A program made the position numbers and the translations under genes. Of a stretch of DNA of 11,184 nt, positions 1-6,677 are shown piece by piece. The notes under the pieces were generated by a model that was not told where the DNA came from, did no database searches, and was given only the letters and a program-made list of their open reading frames with translations. This DNA is from an uncultured Clostridia bacterium (lineage in GTDB: Bacteria; Bacillota; Clostridia; Oscillospirales; Butyricicoccaceae). Every line of letters begins with the position of its first letter. The first letter of the stretch is position 1. The stretch lies in the NCBI GenBank assembly GCA_945486175.1, contig CALYTA010000010.1:1-11184 (forward strand), in the 5' to 3' direction.

Positions 1-62
1 ATATGCCGGTATCTTTGAATTTCTCTTACCCCCCTTTTTATTTTGTGAAACGTATGCGAACG

Positions 63-104
63 AAGCGGCCGCCCGTTTGGGCGGCCGCTTTGTCGTGTTT
101 TTTT
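63..104 (+). terminator. Rho-independent terminator of an upstream + strand transcript
   Basis: A perfect 12-bp inverted repeat (63-74 with 79-90, loop GTTT) is followed by T-rich sequence with a run of seven T at 98-104. The stem is very GC-rich, and each arm holds the 8-bp palindrome GCGGCCGC. The T-run lies 7 bases after the stem, slightly far for a classical terminator. The opposite strand has no T-run after the stem, so it most likely ends a gene lying left of the window. Bases 1-62 may hold the end of that gene (one frame stops at 16-18), but nothing there is recognisable. Confidence 0.75.
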
Positions 105-136
105 GTGTTTCCATGCCGAACTGCACGCGCAGCGCT

Positions 137-164
137 TTGCAAGCTGCGGTAAAACTGCTATAAT
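137..164 (+). promoter_or_regulatory. Sigma-A-type promoter for the metallophosphoesterase / membrane protein unit
   Basis: A perfect TATAAT lies at 159-164, preceded by TG one base upstream (156-157), which makes an extended -10. A weak -35 candidate, TTGCAA at 137-142, has a 16-bp spacer. Transcription would start near 171, leaving a leader of about 45 bases before the ATG at 216. It sits just after the terminator at 63-104, as expected for a new transcription unit. Confidence 0.65.
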
Positions 165-215
165 AAAAAGCATCAGAACATATTCCGCCCGATTTTTCGG
201 AGGAGGTTTTTCTTT

Positions 216-1310
216 ATGCCGAATATTATTCATGCCGCTGATTTCCATATCGGCGCAAAATTTGATTTTCTTCCGGCCGACCGCGCTGCGGAGGCCGTCA
301 GCTTACAGCTCGCCGCACTGCAGTCGTTTGTGGCATATGCCGGTTCGTCCGCAGCGGACGCTGTGCTCATCGCCGGAGACCTGTTCGACACGCCGGAGGT
401 GCGCCCGCAGATTTCCTCTGCCGTATTTGCAATACTGGCAAAGTGCCCGTGTCCGGTGTTCCTTTCCCCCGGCAACCACGACTATTATCATGCAGGCAGC
501 CCCTATGCCATGCAGCCGCTGCCGCAGAACCTGCATGTCTTTACCGGCCGCACGCTGGAACCGGTCGCACTGGACGACGGAAAAACCGTCATCTGGGGCG
601 CAGCCTTCCAGGACAACAAAGCGGTCATCTCGCTCGAGGCACCGCTTGACCCGTCCAGACTCAATATCTGTCTGATGCACGGCGAACTGGGCGGCACAGG
701 CGGATACAACTCGATTTCCGAAAGCGCCGTCATCAGCAGCCGGTTTGATTATATCGCGCTCGGCCACAATCACCGCTTCAGCGGTGTGTTCCGCATCGGC
801 GAGACCGCGCTCAGCTGTCCGGGCTGCTTCTCCGCCACAGCGTCGGACGAAACCGGCGTCAAGGGCTATCTCACCGGACGCATGGAAAAGGGCGATGTCT
901 CGCTGGCACTGCGCCCATCCGAAGCGCTTGAATTTGCGGAGATATCGCTGCCCATGACCGGCCTGCAGAGCGATGCCATGCTCGCGGAAGCGCTGCTGCC
1001 GATGCTGCCGCAGCCGCCTGCGCGCATCTGCTGCTCCGTACACCTGACCGGCACGCGCATGTATGAGCCGAATCTGGTTGCCCTGTCGCGTTCCCTGCGC
1101 CATTCCTTCTTCCACGCACAGGTCATCGACGAATCCGCTGCCATGCAGGACCTGTACCGCTATCAGAAGGATGACGGCCTGCGCGGCACAGTGACGCGTG
1201 ATTTCCTGGCGCGCATGGAAAAATGCAGCCGGGATGAAAAATCCTGTGCCAAGCTGACGCTTGCGCTGGAATATGCCCTTGCCGCGCTCGACGGGCGCGA
1301 GCTGGACTGA
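216..1310 (+). CDS. SbcD/YhaO-like metallophosphoesterase (DNA repair exonuclease family)
   Basis: Calcineurin-like phosphoesterase of 364 residues. All metal-binding motifs of the SbcD/Mre11 type are visible in order: D9-x-H11, GD(x2)D at 54-58, GNHD at 86-89, H155 in MHGE, and GHNH at 183-186. The C-terminal third (about 235-364) has no obvious motif and would correspond to the accessory/capping part seen in SbcD and YhaO proteins. Relatives are Mn-dependent DNA nucleases that usually act with an SMC-like ATPase (SbcC, or YhaN for YhaO). No such gene lies downstream: the next gene, 15 bp away, encodes a membrane protein. The start at 216 is supported by GGAGGAGG at 199-206, 9 bases upstream. 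The family assignment is firm. Whether it cuts DNA or another phosphoester is inferred from the family only. Confidence 0.88.
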   Translation: MPNIIHAADFHIGAKFDFLPADRAAEAVSLQLAALQSFVAYAGSSAADAVLIAGDLFDTPEVRPQISSAVFAILAKCPCPVFLSPGNHDYYHAGSPYAMQPLPQNLHVFTGRTLEPVALDDGKTVIWGAAFQDNKAVISLEAPLDPSRLNICLMHGELGGTGGYNSISESAVISSRFDYIALGHNHRFSGVFRIGETALSCPGCFSATASDETGVKGYLTGRMEKGDVSLALRPSEALEFAEISLPMTGLQSDAMLAEALLPMLPQPPARICCSVHLTGTRMYEPNLVALSRSLRHSFFHAQVIDESAAMQDLYRYQKDDGLRGTVTRDFLARMEKCSRDEKSCAKLTLALEYALAALDGRELD

Positions 1311-1325
1311 TGAAAGGATTTGTGC

Positions 1326-2180
1326 ATGCAAAAAGAAAAACAAACGCGCAGAGACGAGGTCCGTGTACGCATTGTCCTGACGGTTCTCATCGTCATCTGT
1401 GCCATCCGCCAGTTCATGAACGGTGATTACCAGAATGTTTTCATCTGTGTTTTGTCGCTGTTCCTTCTCGGCCTACCGCGCTTTATCGAAGAAAAGCTCG
1501 ATCTGGATCTCCCTCCGTTTCTCGAAGTCATCATCATGCTGTTCATCTTTTCGGCGGAAATCCTGGGCGAAATCAATGCATATTATGAAAAAATCCCCAT
1601 GTGGGACACGATGCTGCACACCATCAACGGTTTTCTGATGGCTGCCATCGGCTTTTCTCTCGTTGATATTTTCAACCGCAGTGAGCGCTTCCTCGTCAAG
1701 CTGTCTCCTGTCTTTGTCGCCATCGTCGCGTTCTGCTTTTCCATGACTATCGGTGTTCTGTGGGAGTTTTTTGAATTTTTTATGGACAGAACCTTCGCCA
1801 TGGACATGCAGAAAGATTTTTTTGTGACCACGATCAACTCGGTGGCACTCAATCCAAGCGGCGCAAATGCCGCAATCCATGTCGATGTGGATTCCCTGCT
1901 CGTCAATGGTGAGGACTGGATTGCCAAATACGGCGGTTATCTCGACATCGGCCTGATCGACACGATGAAGGATCTGTTTGTCAACTTCATCGGCGCGGTG
2001 GTCTTTTCGTTCATCGGATATTTCTATGTCAAGCACCGCGGACGCGGACGCCTGGCACCCAAGTTTATTCCGGTCATCAACCATGGTGACGGCTATGGCG
2101 TGGACAACTTTGGCAATCCGATTCCGGAAAAGCCACAGAAAAAGGACAGAAAGCCGTCTTCAAAAAAACGCAGTGAATAG
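1326..2180 (+). CDS. Six-helix membrane protein, YjdF/DUF2238-like
   Basis: A 284-residue integral membrane protein with likely helices at about 14-31, 36-51, 64-82, 97-116, 126-147 and 215-236. A polar loop (about 150-210) lies between the fifth and sixth helices, and the tail after 236 is basic and hydrophilic. Conserved-looking blocks are W93-D-T-M-L-H98 before helix 4 and W146-E-F-F-E at the end of helix 5. These recall the YjdF/DUF2238 family, whose function is unknown. The ATG at 1326 is preferred because GAAAGGA (1312-1318) is 7 bases upstream; a TTG at 1320 would sit almost on the ribosome site. It begins 15 bp after the metallophosphoesterase and has no promoter of its own that I can see, so the two are probably co-transcribed. 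The family link is recalled from motif pattern, not from a search. Confidence 0.75.
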   Translation: MQKEKQTRRDEVRVRIVLTVLIVICAIRQFMNGDYQNVFICVLSLFLLGLPRFIEEKLDLDLPPFLEVIIMLFIFSAEILGEINAYYEKIPMWDTMLHTINGFLMAAIGFSLVDIFNRSERFLVKLSPVFVAIVAFCFSMTIGVLWEFFEFFMDRTFAMDMQKDFFVTTINSVALNPSGANAAIHVDVDSLLVNGEDWIAKYGGYLDIGLIDTMKDLFVNFIGAVVFSFIGYFYVKHRGRGRLAPKFIPVINHGDGYGVDNFGNPIPEKPQKKDRKPSSKKRSE

Positions 2181-2185
2181 CAAGC

Positions 2186-2220
2186 AAAACCGGCACGCCT
2201 GCGCGTGCCGGTTTTTGTTT
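2186..2220. terminator. Shared bidirectional terminator between convergent genes
   Basis: A 10-bp GC-rich stem (2189-2198 with 2203-2212, loop CTGC) is extended by A-T pairs (2186-2188 with 2213-2215). On the + strand it is followed by TTTTTGTTT, and on the - strand by TTTTGCTTG. It begins a few bases after the stop of the membrane-protein gene (2180). The - strand gene's stop (TAA at 2219-2221) sits immediately at its other side, so one hairpin appears to serve both genes. It is stronger in the + direction. Confidence 0.85.
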
Positions 2221-4918
2221 ACCCGTATACAATATTATACCGGAATTTCATCATGATCTGTGCGAGCTGTGCGCGTGTCGCCTGGCCGCGCGGCAGCAGC
2301 CGATTGTGATCCGTGCCCGAAATCAGGCTGTTGCCCACTGCCCACTGCATCGCGTGAATCGCCCAGTTGGATACGTCCTGATCGTCATCGTAGCTGCTGA
2401 TGCTGACATACGATGTTGTCGAATGACCGTTGAGATCGGCATATTTATACAAAATCACAGCGGTCTGTTCACGGGTAACGTAATCGTCGGGGGCAAATTT
2501 TCCATCTCCCACACCCGCTGCAACGCCGTTTTCCGATGCCCAGATCACCGCACTGGTATACCACTTTCCATCCCCGACATCGCTGAACGGGGACTGTCCT
2601 GTCACTTCAGGCGCGCCGGACATGCTGTACAGTACCTGTACCAGCATAGCACGCGTCATGGTTTTGTTTGGCGCGAAGGTCGTCGGCGTAATGCCTGCAA
2701 ACAGGCCATTGCCGCGGGCATACGACACGGCATTGTAATACCATGCCTTCTGCGACACATCGGTAAACGGCAGTAGTTCCACCGTCACGGTGCATTGCGC
2801 ACACTCGCCGTTGACGCTGCGAACGGTGATGACAGCTGTGCCCTCGGCGTTTGCCGTTACAATGCCGTCACTGGAAACCGATGCCACCTCCGGTGTATCG
2901 CTGCTCCAGGACAGGATATCCTCCGGCGCATTGTTCGGAATGGCAGACGGAATCAGGCGTAGCTCTGCGCCCACATGGGTCGTCGCACCGGTACTGCTCA
3001 GCCCGATCGTGTCGTGAACGGACACAATCACCGGGATATCGGTCACAGCCGTGTAATTCTGCGTATCAATCGGCGTATAGGTCAGATAAAAAGTTTGTTT
3101 TCCCTCCTGCATGCCGACCGACTGCTCCGGCTCCTGCCATGCAAAGCAGCTGTTGTGCAGCACATCGCACAGGCTCTGCCCGCAGAGTGCCGACAGCCCC
3201 TGCGGCGCCTCGACCTGCGGCACAGCCTTTTCAATGGTGAACCGCACTTCGGTCTTTCCGCCGTATGTATCCAAACCGGACACCATCACCTGCGCTGTTC
3301 CCGCGCCGGTATTGTTATGGTAGGCCACCGTGCACGGCACCTCTGTCCCGTCCCCGGCTGTCGCCGTCACCGACGGCATGCAGGCTTCTCCGGTATAGGT
3401 GTACACCGACTGGGACAGCTGTATATCCGCATCCGCAATGCTCTGAATCTCCTGGAATGTAAGCCCCAGCAGAGCAGCCGCCTTTTCGGCTGCACTCCCT
3501 GTGCAGCTGCGGATCACAGCATTCGCCGGGAACGCATTTGCCTGAATCTCCGTCACGGACGGAAGAATATCAATCGATGGCAGCGCCGTACAGCCTGCAA
3601 ACGCACTGCTGCCGATGCGTTTTACCGTATCCGGCAGCACAACCGCCGTGTCCAGCGCGGTACAGCCGCTGAACGAACGGCTGCCCACCGAGGTGATGCC
3701 GCAGCCGATATCCAGCGCCGTAATCTGATCGACCAGCTCCGCCCACGGGGCTTTGCCCTCCTCATAGTCGCTCATTCTGCCGCTGCCGCGCAGCGTCAGC
3801 ACGCCGTTCTCTGCCAGGCTCCACGTGATATCATTCCCGCAGGTGCCCTTTCCAAGCAGCCTGCTCTCCGGCTCGTCCTCCGGTCCCGGCTCATAGCTGG
3901 TCTCGGCAATCGGATAAGCAGCGGTAAATTCATCGCTTGTATAATCCGACCACGCCTCATGTCCGAGGAAGCCGTCCTTGCCGCGCATGAAATAATCGTG
4001 CCAGGAGGAGCCCGCATCCCACGTGCTGTCCAGATAATAATATACATCTCCGAACTTCACGATGTTCCACGCATGGTTTTCGCCGCTTGCCGTCGCAGTT
4101 CCCGCGATGATGCGCGTCGAGAAGCCCGCTTCACGCAGCATCCGGTACAGCAGCAGGGCATACCCCTGACAGACCGCAGTGCCGCCTGTCAGCGCATTGT
4201 ATGCAGTATATTTCTGTGTCGTCGTGTCCTCGTCATCATAGCTTACATTCTCACAGATAAACGAATAAATGCGGTCTATTTTCTGATAATCGGTGGCATT
4301 CTGGAGATCAAGTGACCGCAGCGTTTCCGTCAGTTTTTCATTCAGCTCCCGCTCCTGCTCCGCTGTTGTATAATAGACAAACGAATAGATAAATTTATAG
4401 GAATACGTACTGGTTCCGTCGCCGTTTACAACCGACTCCCCCTGAATGTTGCAGACATACCGCCCGTACTGCCAGCGCAGGTAATCGCCTTCATTTTCAT
4501 TCCCGGTTTCTTCCAGCGCCTTTGCAACAATGCTTTTGACGATGCTGACCTTCGGATCCTCGCTGTTCGAGCGGACGGTTGTGCGGTAAGCAATCGTAAT
4601 CACCTGCTGGCGGTTTGCCATCTGGCTGCGCACAAAGCCCGCCGCATCGGCAATATCTGTATAATATGTCGTCGCAGACGCACCGCGTTCCCCCTGCTGC
4701 GCCTGTTTCTGCCGAAAGCTCGGCGGATCCTCTGTAATTGAATCCGTGTCATCCGACGGCGGCACTTCGTCCGCCGTTCCGCCATACAGGGGATTGACAA
4801 CTGTCACGGAGCCGGTGAGCGGTACGGCCTTGCCATACTCAGTGTGTGTGGCGGCCGCCGGAAGCTGTCCTGTCAGGAGTGCCAGCAGAAGCAGCAGCGG
4901 CACAAATCTTTTTTTCAT
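2219..4918 (-). CDS. Exported multidomain protein: transglutaminase-like core, BspA-like segment, Ig-like domains, three SLH domains
   Basis: An 899-residue secreted, probably wall-attached protein. Order: signal peptide (1 to about 23, KKR then a Leu-rich core, ending in AAA); low-complexity acidic linker (about 45-75); transglutaminase-like domain (about 85-315) with the catalytic set C250 (AVCQGYA), H282 (NHAWN) and D297 (DSTWD); a GxCG...W...GxL module running into a short BspA-type leucine-rich segment (about 358-463, two G-C-T-A-L units); two beta-rich segments (about 497-565 and 566-635); a BIG_2-like bacterial Ig domain (about 644-713); and SLH repeats at about 717-770, 778-831 and 843-896. 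SLH repeats bind pyruvylated secondary wall polymers, so the C-terminus probably holds it on the cell surface. The intact triad suggests an active peptidase, amidase or crosslinking enzyme; the substrate is unknown. GGAGGTAAT lies just upstream of the ATG, and a good promoter precedes it. Confidence 0.9.
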   Translation of the reverse strand: MKKRFVPLLLLLALLTGQLPAAATHTEYGKAVPLTGSVTVVNPLYGGTADEVPPSDDTDSITEDPPSFRQKQAQQGERGASATTYYTDIADAAGFVRSQMANRQQVITIAYRTTVRSNSEDPKVSIVKSIVAKALEETGNENEGDYLRWQYGRYVCNIQGESVVNGDGTSTYSYKFIYSFVYYTTAEQERELNEKLTETLRSLDLQNATDYQKIDRIYSFICENVSYDDEDTTTQKYTAYNALTGGTAVCQGYALLLYRMLREAGFSTRIIAGTATASGENHAWNIVKFGDVYYYLDSTWDAGSSWHDYFMRGKDGFLGHEAWSDYTSDEFTAAYPIAETSYEPGPEDEPESRLLGKGTCGNDITWSLAENGVLTLRGSGRMSDYEEGKAPWAELVDQITALDIGCGITSVGSRSFSGCTALDTAVVLPDTVKRIGSSAFAGCTALPSIDILPSVTEIQANAFPANAVIRSCTGSAAEKAAALLGLTFQEIQSIADADIQLSQSVYTYTGEACMPSVTATAGDGTEVPCTVAYHNNTGAGTAQVMVSGLDTYGGKTEVRFTIEKAVPQVEAPQGLSALCGQSLCDVLHNSCFAWQEPEQSVGMQEGKQTFYLTYTPIDTQNYTAVTDIPVIVSVHDTIGLSSTGATTHVGAELRLIPSAIPNNAPEDILSWSSDTPEVASVSSDGIVTANAEGTAVITVRSVNGECAQCTVTVELLPFTDVSQKAWYYNAVSYARGNGLFAGITPTTFAPNKTMTRAMLVQVLYSMSGAPEVTGQSPFSDVGDGKWYTSAVIWASENGVAAGVGDGKFAPDDYVTREQTAVILYKYADLNGHSTTSYVSISSYDDDQDVSNWAIHAMQWAVGNSLISGTDHNRLLPRGQATRAQLAQIMMKFRYNIVYG

Positions 4919-4962
4919 CCCATTACCTCCAAAGTCCTATCATCCTCAATTCCCCCTGTATA

Positions 4963-4991
4963 ATTATACCCTAATTTGATGCACCCGGCAA
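4963..4991 (-). promoter_or_regulatory. Promoter for the SLH/transglutaminase surface protein
   Basis: On the - strand, TTGCCG (4986-4991) and a perfect TATAAT (4963-4968) are separated by exactly 17 bases. The ATG at 4918 lies about 44 bases beyond the -10, and the ribosome site GGAGGTAAT precedes it. The promoter follows the terminator of the nitroreductase gene (5024-5058), so the surface protein is a separate transcript. Confidence 0.7.
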
Positions 4992-5023
4992 CCAAAACCC
5001 ACTCATATATTCATTTGTTTGAC

Positions 5024-5058
5024 AAAAAAAGACCCGCCCGGAGCGGGCAGGCCTTTTT
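5024..5058 (-). terminator. Terminator after the nitroreductase gene
   Basis: A GC-rich hairpin (5036-5040 with 5044-5048, loop GAG) is extended by further pairs with two mismatches (5031-5034 with 5050-5053). On the - strand it is followed by a run of seven T (5024-5030). It begins 6 bp after the nitroreductase stop at 5065. A run of five T on the + strand side would allow weak bidirectional action. Confidence 0.75.
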
Positions 5059-5064
5059 CACATA

Positions 5065-5601
5065 TTATTCCGCGTAGGTCAGCAAATCTGCGACACTTTT
5101 GCGGCGCGGTGCATTCGGTGTTTCATCCGGATAGCCGACCGCGATCAGGGCGACAAGCTCCTGATCCTCCGGCACATGCAGATACTTTTCCAGCTCCGGG
5201 CGATCAAAGATACCCATGATAACCGTGCCGAGACCATGCTCATGTGCAGACAGGCAGAAGGTCTGTGCCGCAATGCCGCAGTCATACATCTGCCAGCCGT
5301 CGCCGCGGTCAGTCGTGAACGAACCGTCGCGCTCATATCCGCTGCGCTTTTTGACGCAGCACTGCGCGATGAGCAGCGGTGCTGTGGACAGCGTGTGCTT
5401 GTTGAACGCTGCATACTCTTTTGCAATCGCATCGATGGCTTCCCGGCCCTCAATGGCGATATAACGCGAAATCTGTGTGTTTTTCCAGGACGGCGCATAA
5501 GCTGCCGCCGCAATAACATCCTCCAGAACCTCGTGCGGCACCGGCTGTTCGGTAAACTTGCGGACGCTGCGCCGGGTCATGATACACTCTTTTGTATTCA
5601 T
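5065..5601 (-). CDS. Short FMN-dependent nitroreductase family protein
   Basis: A 178-residue nitroreductase-fold flavoprotein, the size usual for the short branch of the family. Visible FMN-site features are the N-terminal RRSVRKF (10-16), APSWKNTQ (36-43), the helix after W103 with Y106-D-C-G, and GLGTVIMG (123-130). The C-terminal GYPDE (157-161) is also typical. Such enzymes use NAD(P)H to reduce nitro compounds, quinones or flavins; the natural substrate here cannot be told. The ATG at 5601 is chosen because GGGAGGA lies 6 bases upstream. The frame stays open to 5652, but that part overlaps the likely promoter and is not family-like. An AraC-type regulator gene lies 77 bp upstream in the same direction and could control it. 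A terminator follows. Confidence 0.88.
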   Translation of the reverse strand: MNTKECIMTRRSVRKFTEQPVPHEVLEDVIAAAAYAPSWKNTQISRYIAIEGREAIDAIAKEYAAFNKHTLSTAPLLIAQCCVKKRSGYERDGSFTTDRGDGWQMYDCGIAAQTFCLSAHEHGLGTVIMGIFDRPELEKYLHVPEDQELVALIAVGYPDETPNAPRRKSVADLLTYAE

Positions 5602-5637
5602 TTTGGTTCCTCCCTGATGAACTTTTGATCTTTTTTC

Positions 5638-5666
5638 AGTGTACTCCATCATTTGGGAAAATGCAA
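5638..5666 (-). promoter_or_regulatory. Candidate promoter for the nitroreductase gene
   Basis: On the - strand, TTGCAT (5661-5666) and TACACT (5638-5643) are 17 bases apart, and the ATG at 5601 is about 37 bases beyond the -10. The match to consensus is moderate, as is usual for activator-dependent promoters. No terminator separates it from the AraC gene, so read-through transcription is also possible. Confidence 0.45.
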
Positions 5667-5678
5667 CAGCAAATCAGA

Positions 5679-6551
5679 CTATTTTCCTCCGCCGGACGGG
5701 CGGAAATTCTTGCGGTATTTTCCGGGCGACATGCCGATATATTTGGTAAACATCGCGTTAAAATGGCTGGAATTGTCGTAGCCGACCATTCCGGCAATCT
5801 TTGTAATGGAATAATCAGTGTACATCAGCAGGCCCTGCGCCTTGCCGATGCGCAGGCGGATGACATACTGCATGGGGGAATATCCGGTGCTCTCCTTGAA
5901 GATATGTGCCAGATAATAGGGATTGATATGCAGCGCGCAGCTGATGGCAGGAAGGGAAATATCCTCACTGTAATGCGCTTCGATATACTGGCGGATGCGC
6001 CCGATGAGCTGTTCGCTTTTGCTGGCAGGCGCATCGCTCTGCGCATTGTGCTGATACAGGCGGACGAGCAGCGATACCAGTCCGGACACCAGGAACTGGC
6101 AGGTCTCGGCATACTGTTCGCCGTCATCGTTCAGCAGGCCGTGAATGGTATCCAGCACGCTGCGGAATACGGGAAATGATTCACCCAGCGCGAGCACCGG
6201 ACAGGTGCCGGGGGCAACCAGTGCGCCATCCGGCAGCCCGGCCAGCCGGACCTGTTTCAATCCGACGGCAACCATAGTCGTGTCGGCAGTGAGCCGCGCG
6301 TCCTCATCGTGCAGCACACCCTCGCTGATTGCGACAATATCCCCTTCCTGAATCATATACTGCGACTCACCGACGGTATAATTGGCGGAGCCTGTCGTGA
6401 CGAGCAGCAGCTCAGAGATATCCTCATGGCTGTGCATGATGCGCGGCGGCGAAAAGGATTCACCGATTTTCTTTTTCCAGATATATACGAGCACAGGCGG
6501 AGCGCCGCGGAAACAGCTCGGATACTGTCCGGCGATAAAATTCTGATACAT
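5679..6551 (-). CDS. AraC-family transcriptional regulator with N-terminal cupin sensor
   Basis: A 290-residue regulator. The N-terminal half is a cupin-type ligand-sensing domain: H40-S-H42-E-D-I-S-E47, followed by a beta-rich stretch with the turn EGDIVAISEGVLH (69-81). The C-terminal 105 residues (about 182-284) are the AraC DNA-binding domain with two helix-turn-helix units (about 197-221 and 246-272). These include the typical NPYYLAHIFKESTGYSPMQYV block and the GYDNSSHFNAMFTKYIGMSPGKYR block. The ligand is unknown. The ATG at 6551 is preferred: AGGAG lies 8 bases upstream, and the added 35 residues of the longer open frame would run through the promoter and terminator hairpin. The likely targets are its own promoter and the nitroreductase 77 bp downstream (inference from position). 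Confidence 0.88.
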   Translation of the reverse strand: MYQNFIAGQYPSCFRGAPPVLVYIWKKKIGESFSPPRIMHSHEDISELLLVTTGSANYTVGESQYMIQEGDIVAISEGVLHDEDARLTADTTMVAVGLKQVRLAGLPDGALVAPGTCPVLALGESFPVFRSVLDTIHGLLNDDGEQYAETCQFLVSGLVSLLVRLYQHNAQSDAPASKSEQLIGRIRQYIEAHYSEDISLPAISCALHINPYYLAHIFKESTGYSPMQYVIRLRIGKAQGLLMYTDYSITKIAGMVGYDNSSHFNAMFTKYIGMSPGKYRKNFRPSGGGK

Positions 6552-6593
6552 CCAATCAACTCCTGCACAAAGCAAATATTCTTTCCTGACAGC

Positions 6594-6623
6594 AGTATAC
6601 CATAGTTCCATGCAGAAAAGCAA
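6594..6623 (-). promoter_or_regulatory. Candidate promoter for the AraC-family regulator
   Basis: On the - strand, TTGCTT (6618-6623) and TATACT (6594-6599) are separated by 18 bases, and the ATG at 6551 is about 42 bases beyond the -10. The -35 abuts the T-run of the ATPase terminator, so the two genes appear to be separate units. Confidence 0.55.
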
Positions 6624-6659
6624 AAAAATGCTGCGGAACCTTGCGTTCCGCAGCATTTT
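6622..6659 (-). terminator. Terminator after the P-type ATPase gene
   Basis: A perfect 15-bp inverted repeat (6625-6639 with 6645-6659, loop CTTGC) is followed on the - strand by a run of seven T (6622-6628), four of which are also in the stem. It lies 18 bp past the ATPase stop at 6678. It is one of the clearest terminators in the window. Confidence 0.9.
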
Positions 6660-6677
6660 CAGATGTATGGTTTACAG

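Noticed and set aside
1..62. Possible 3' end of an upstream gene (one frame stops at 16-18; two others stay open)
   Set aside because: Too short to choose a frame, and the open frames run on through the terminator hairpin, so no coding call is justified.
63..90. The long palindrome as an attachment site or protein-binding element
   Set aside because: A T-run on one side and the position between transcription units are explained by a terminator.
1320..1325. TTG at 1320 as the start of the membrane protein
   Set aside because: It would be only one base from the ribosome site GAAAGGA; the ATG at 1326 has proper spacing.
303..1343. A 346-codon - strand frame opposite the metallophosphoesterase gene
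   Set aside because: No motif and no ribosome site is seen, while the + strand frame has every catalytic motif of the SbcD family.
2975..4315. A 446-codon + strand frame opposite the transglutaminase/SLH gene
   Set aside because: Composition is Arg/His/Cys-rich without domains. The opposite strand encodes a protein with several clear motifs, so this is a by-product of codon bias.
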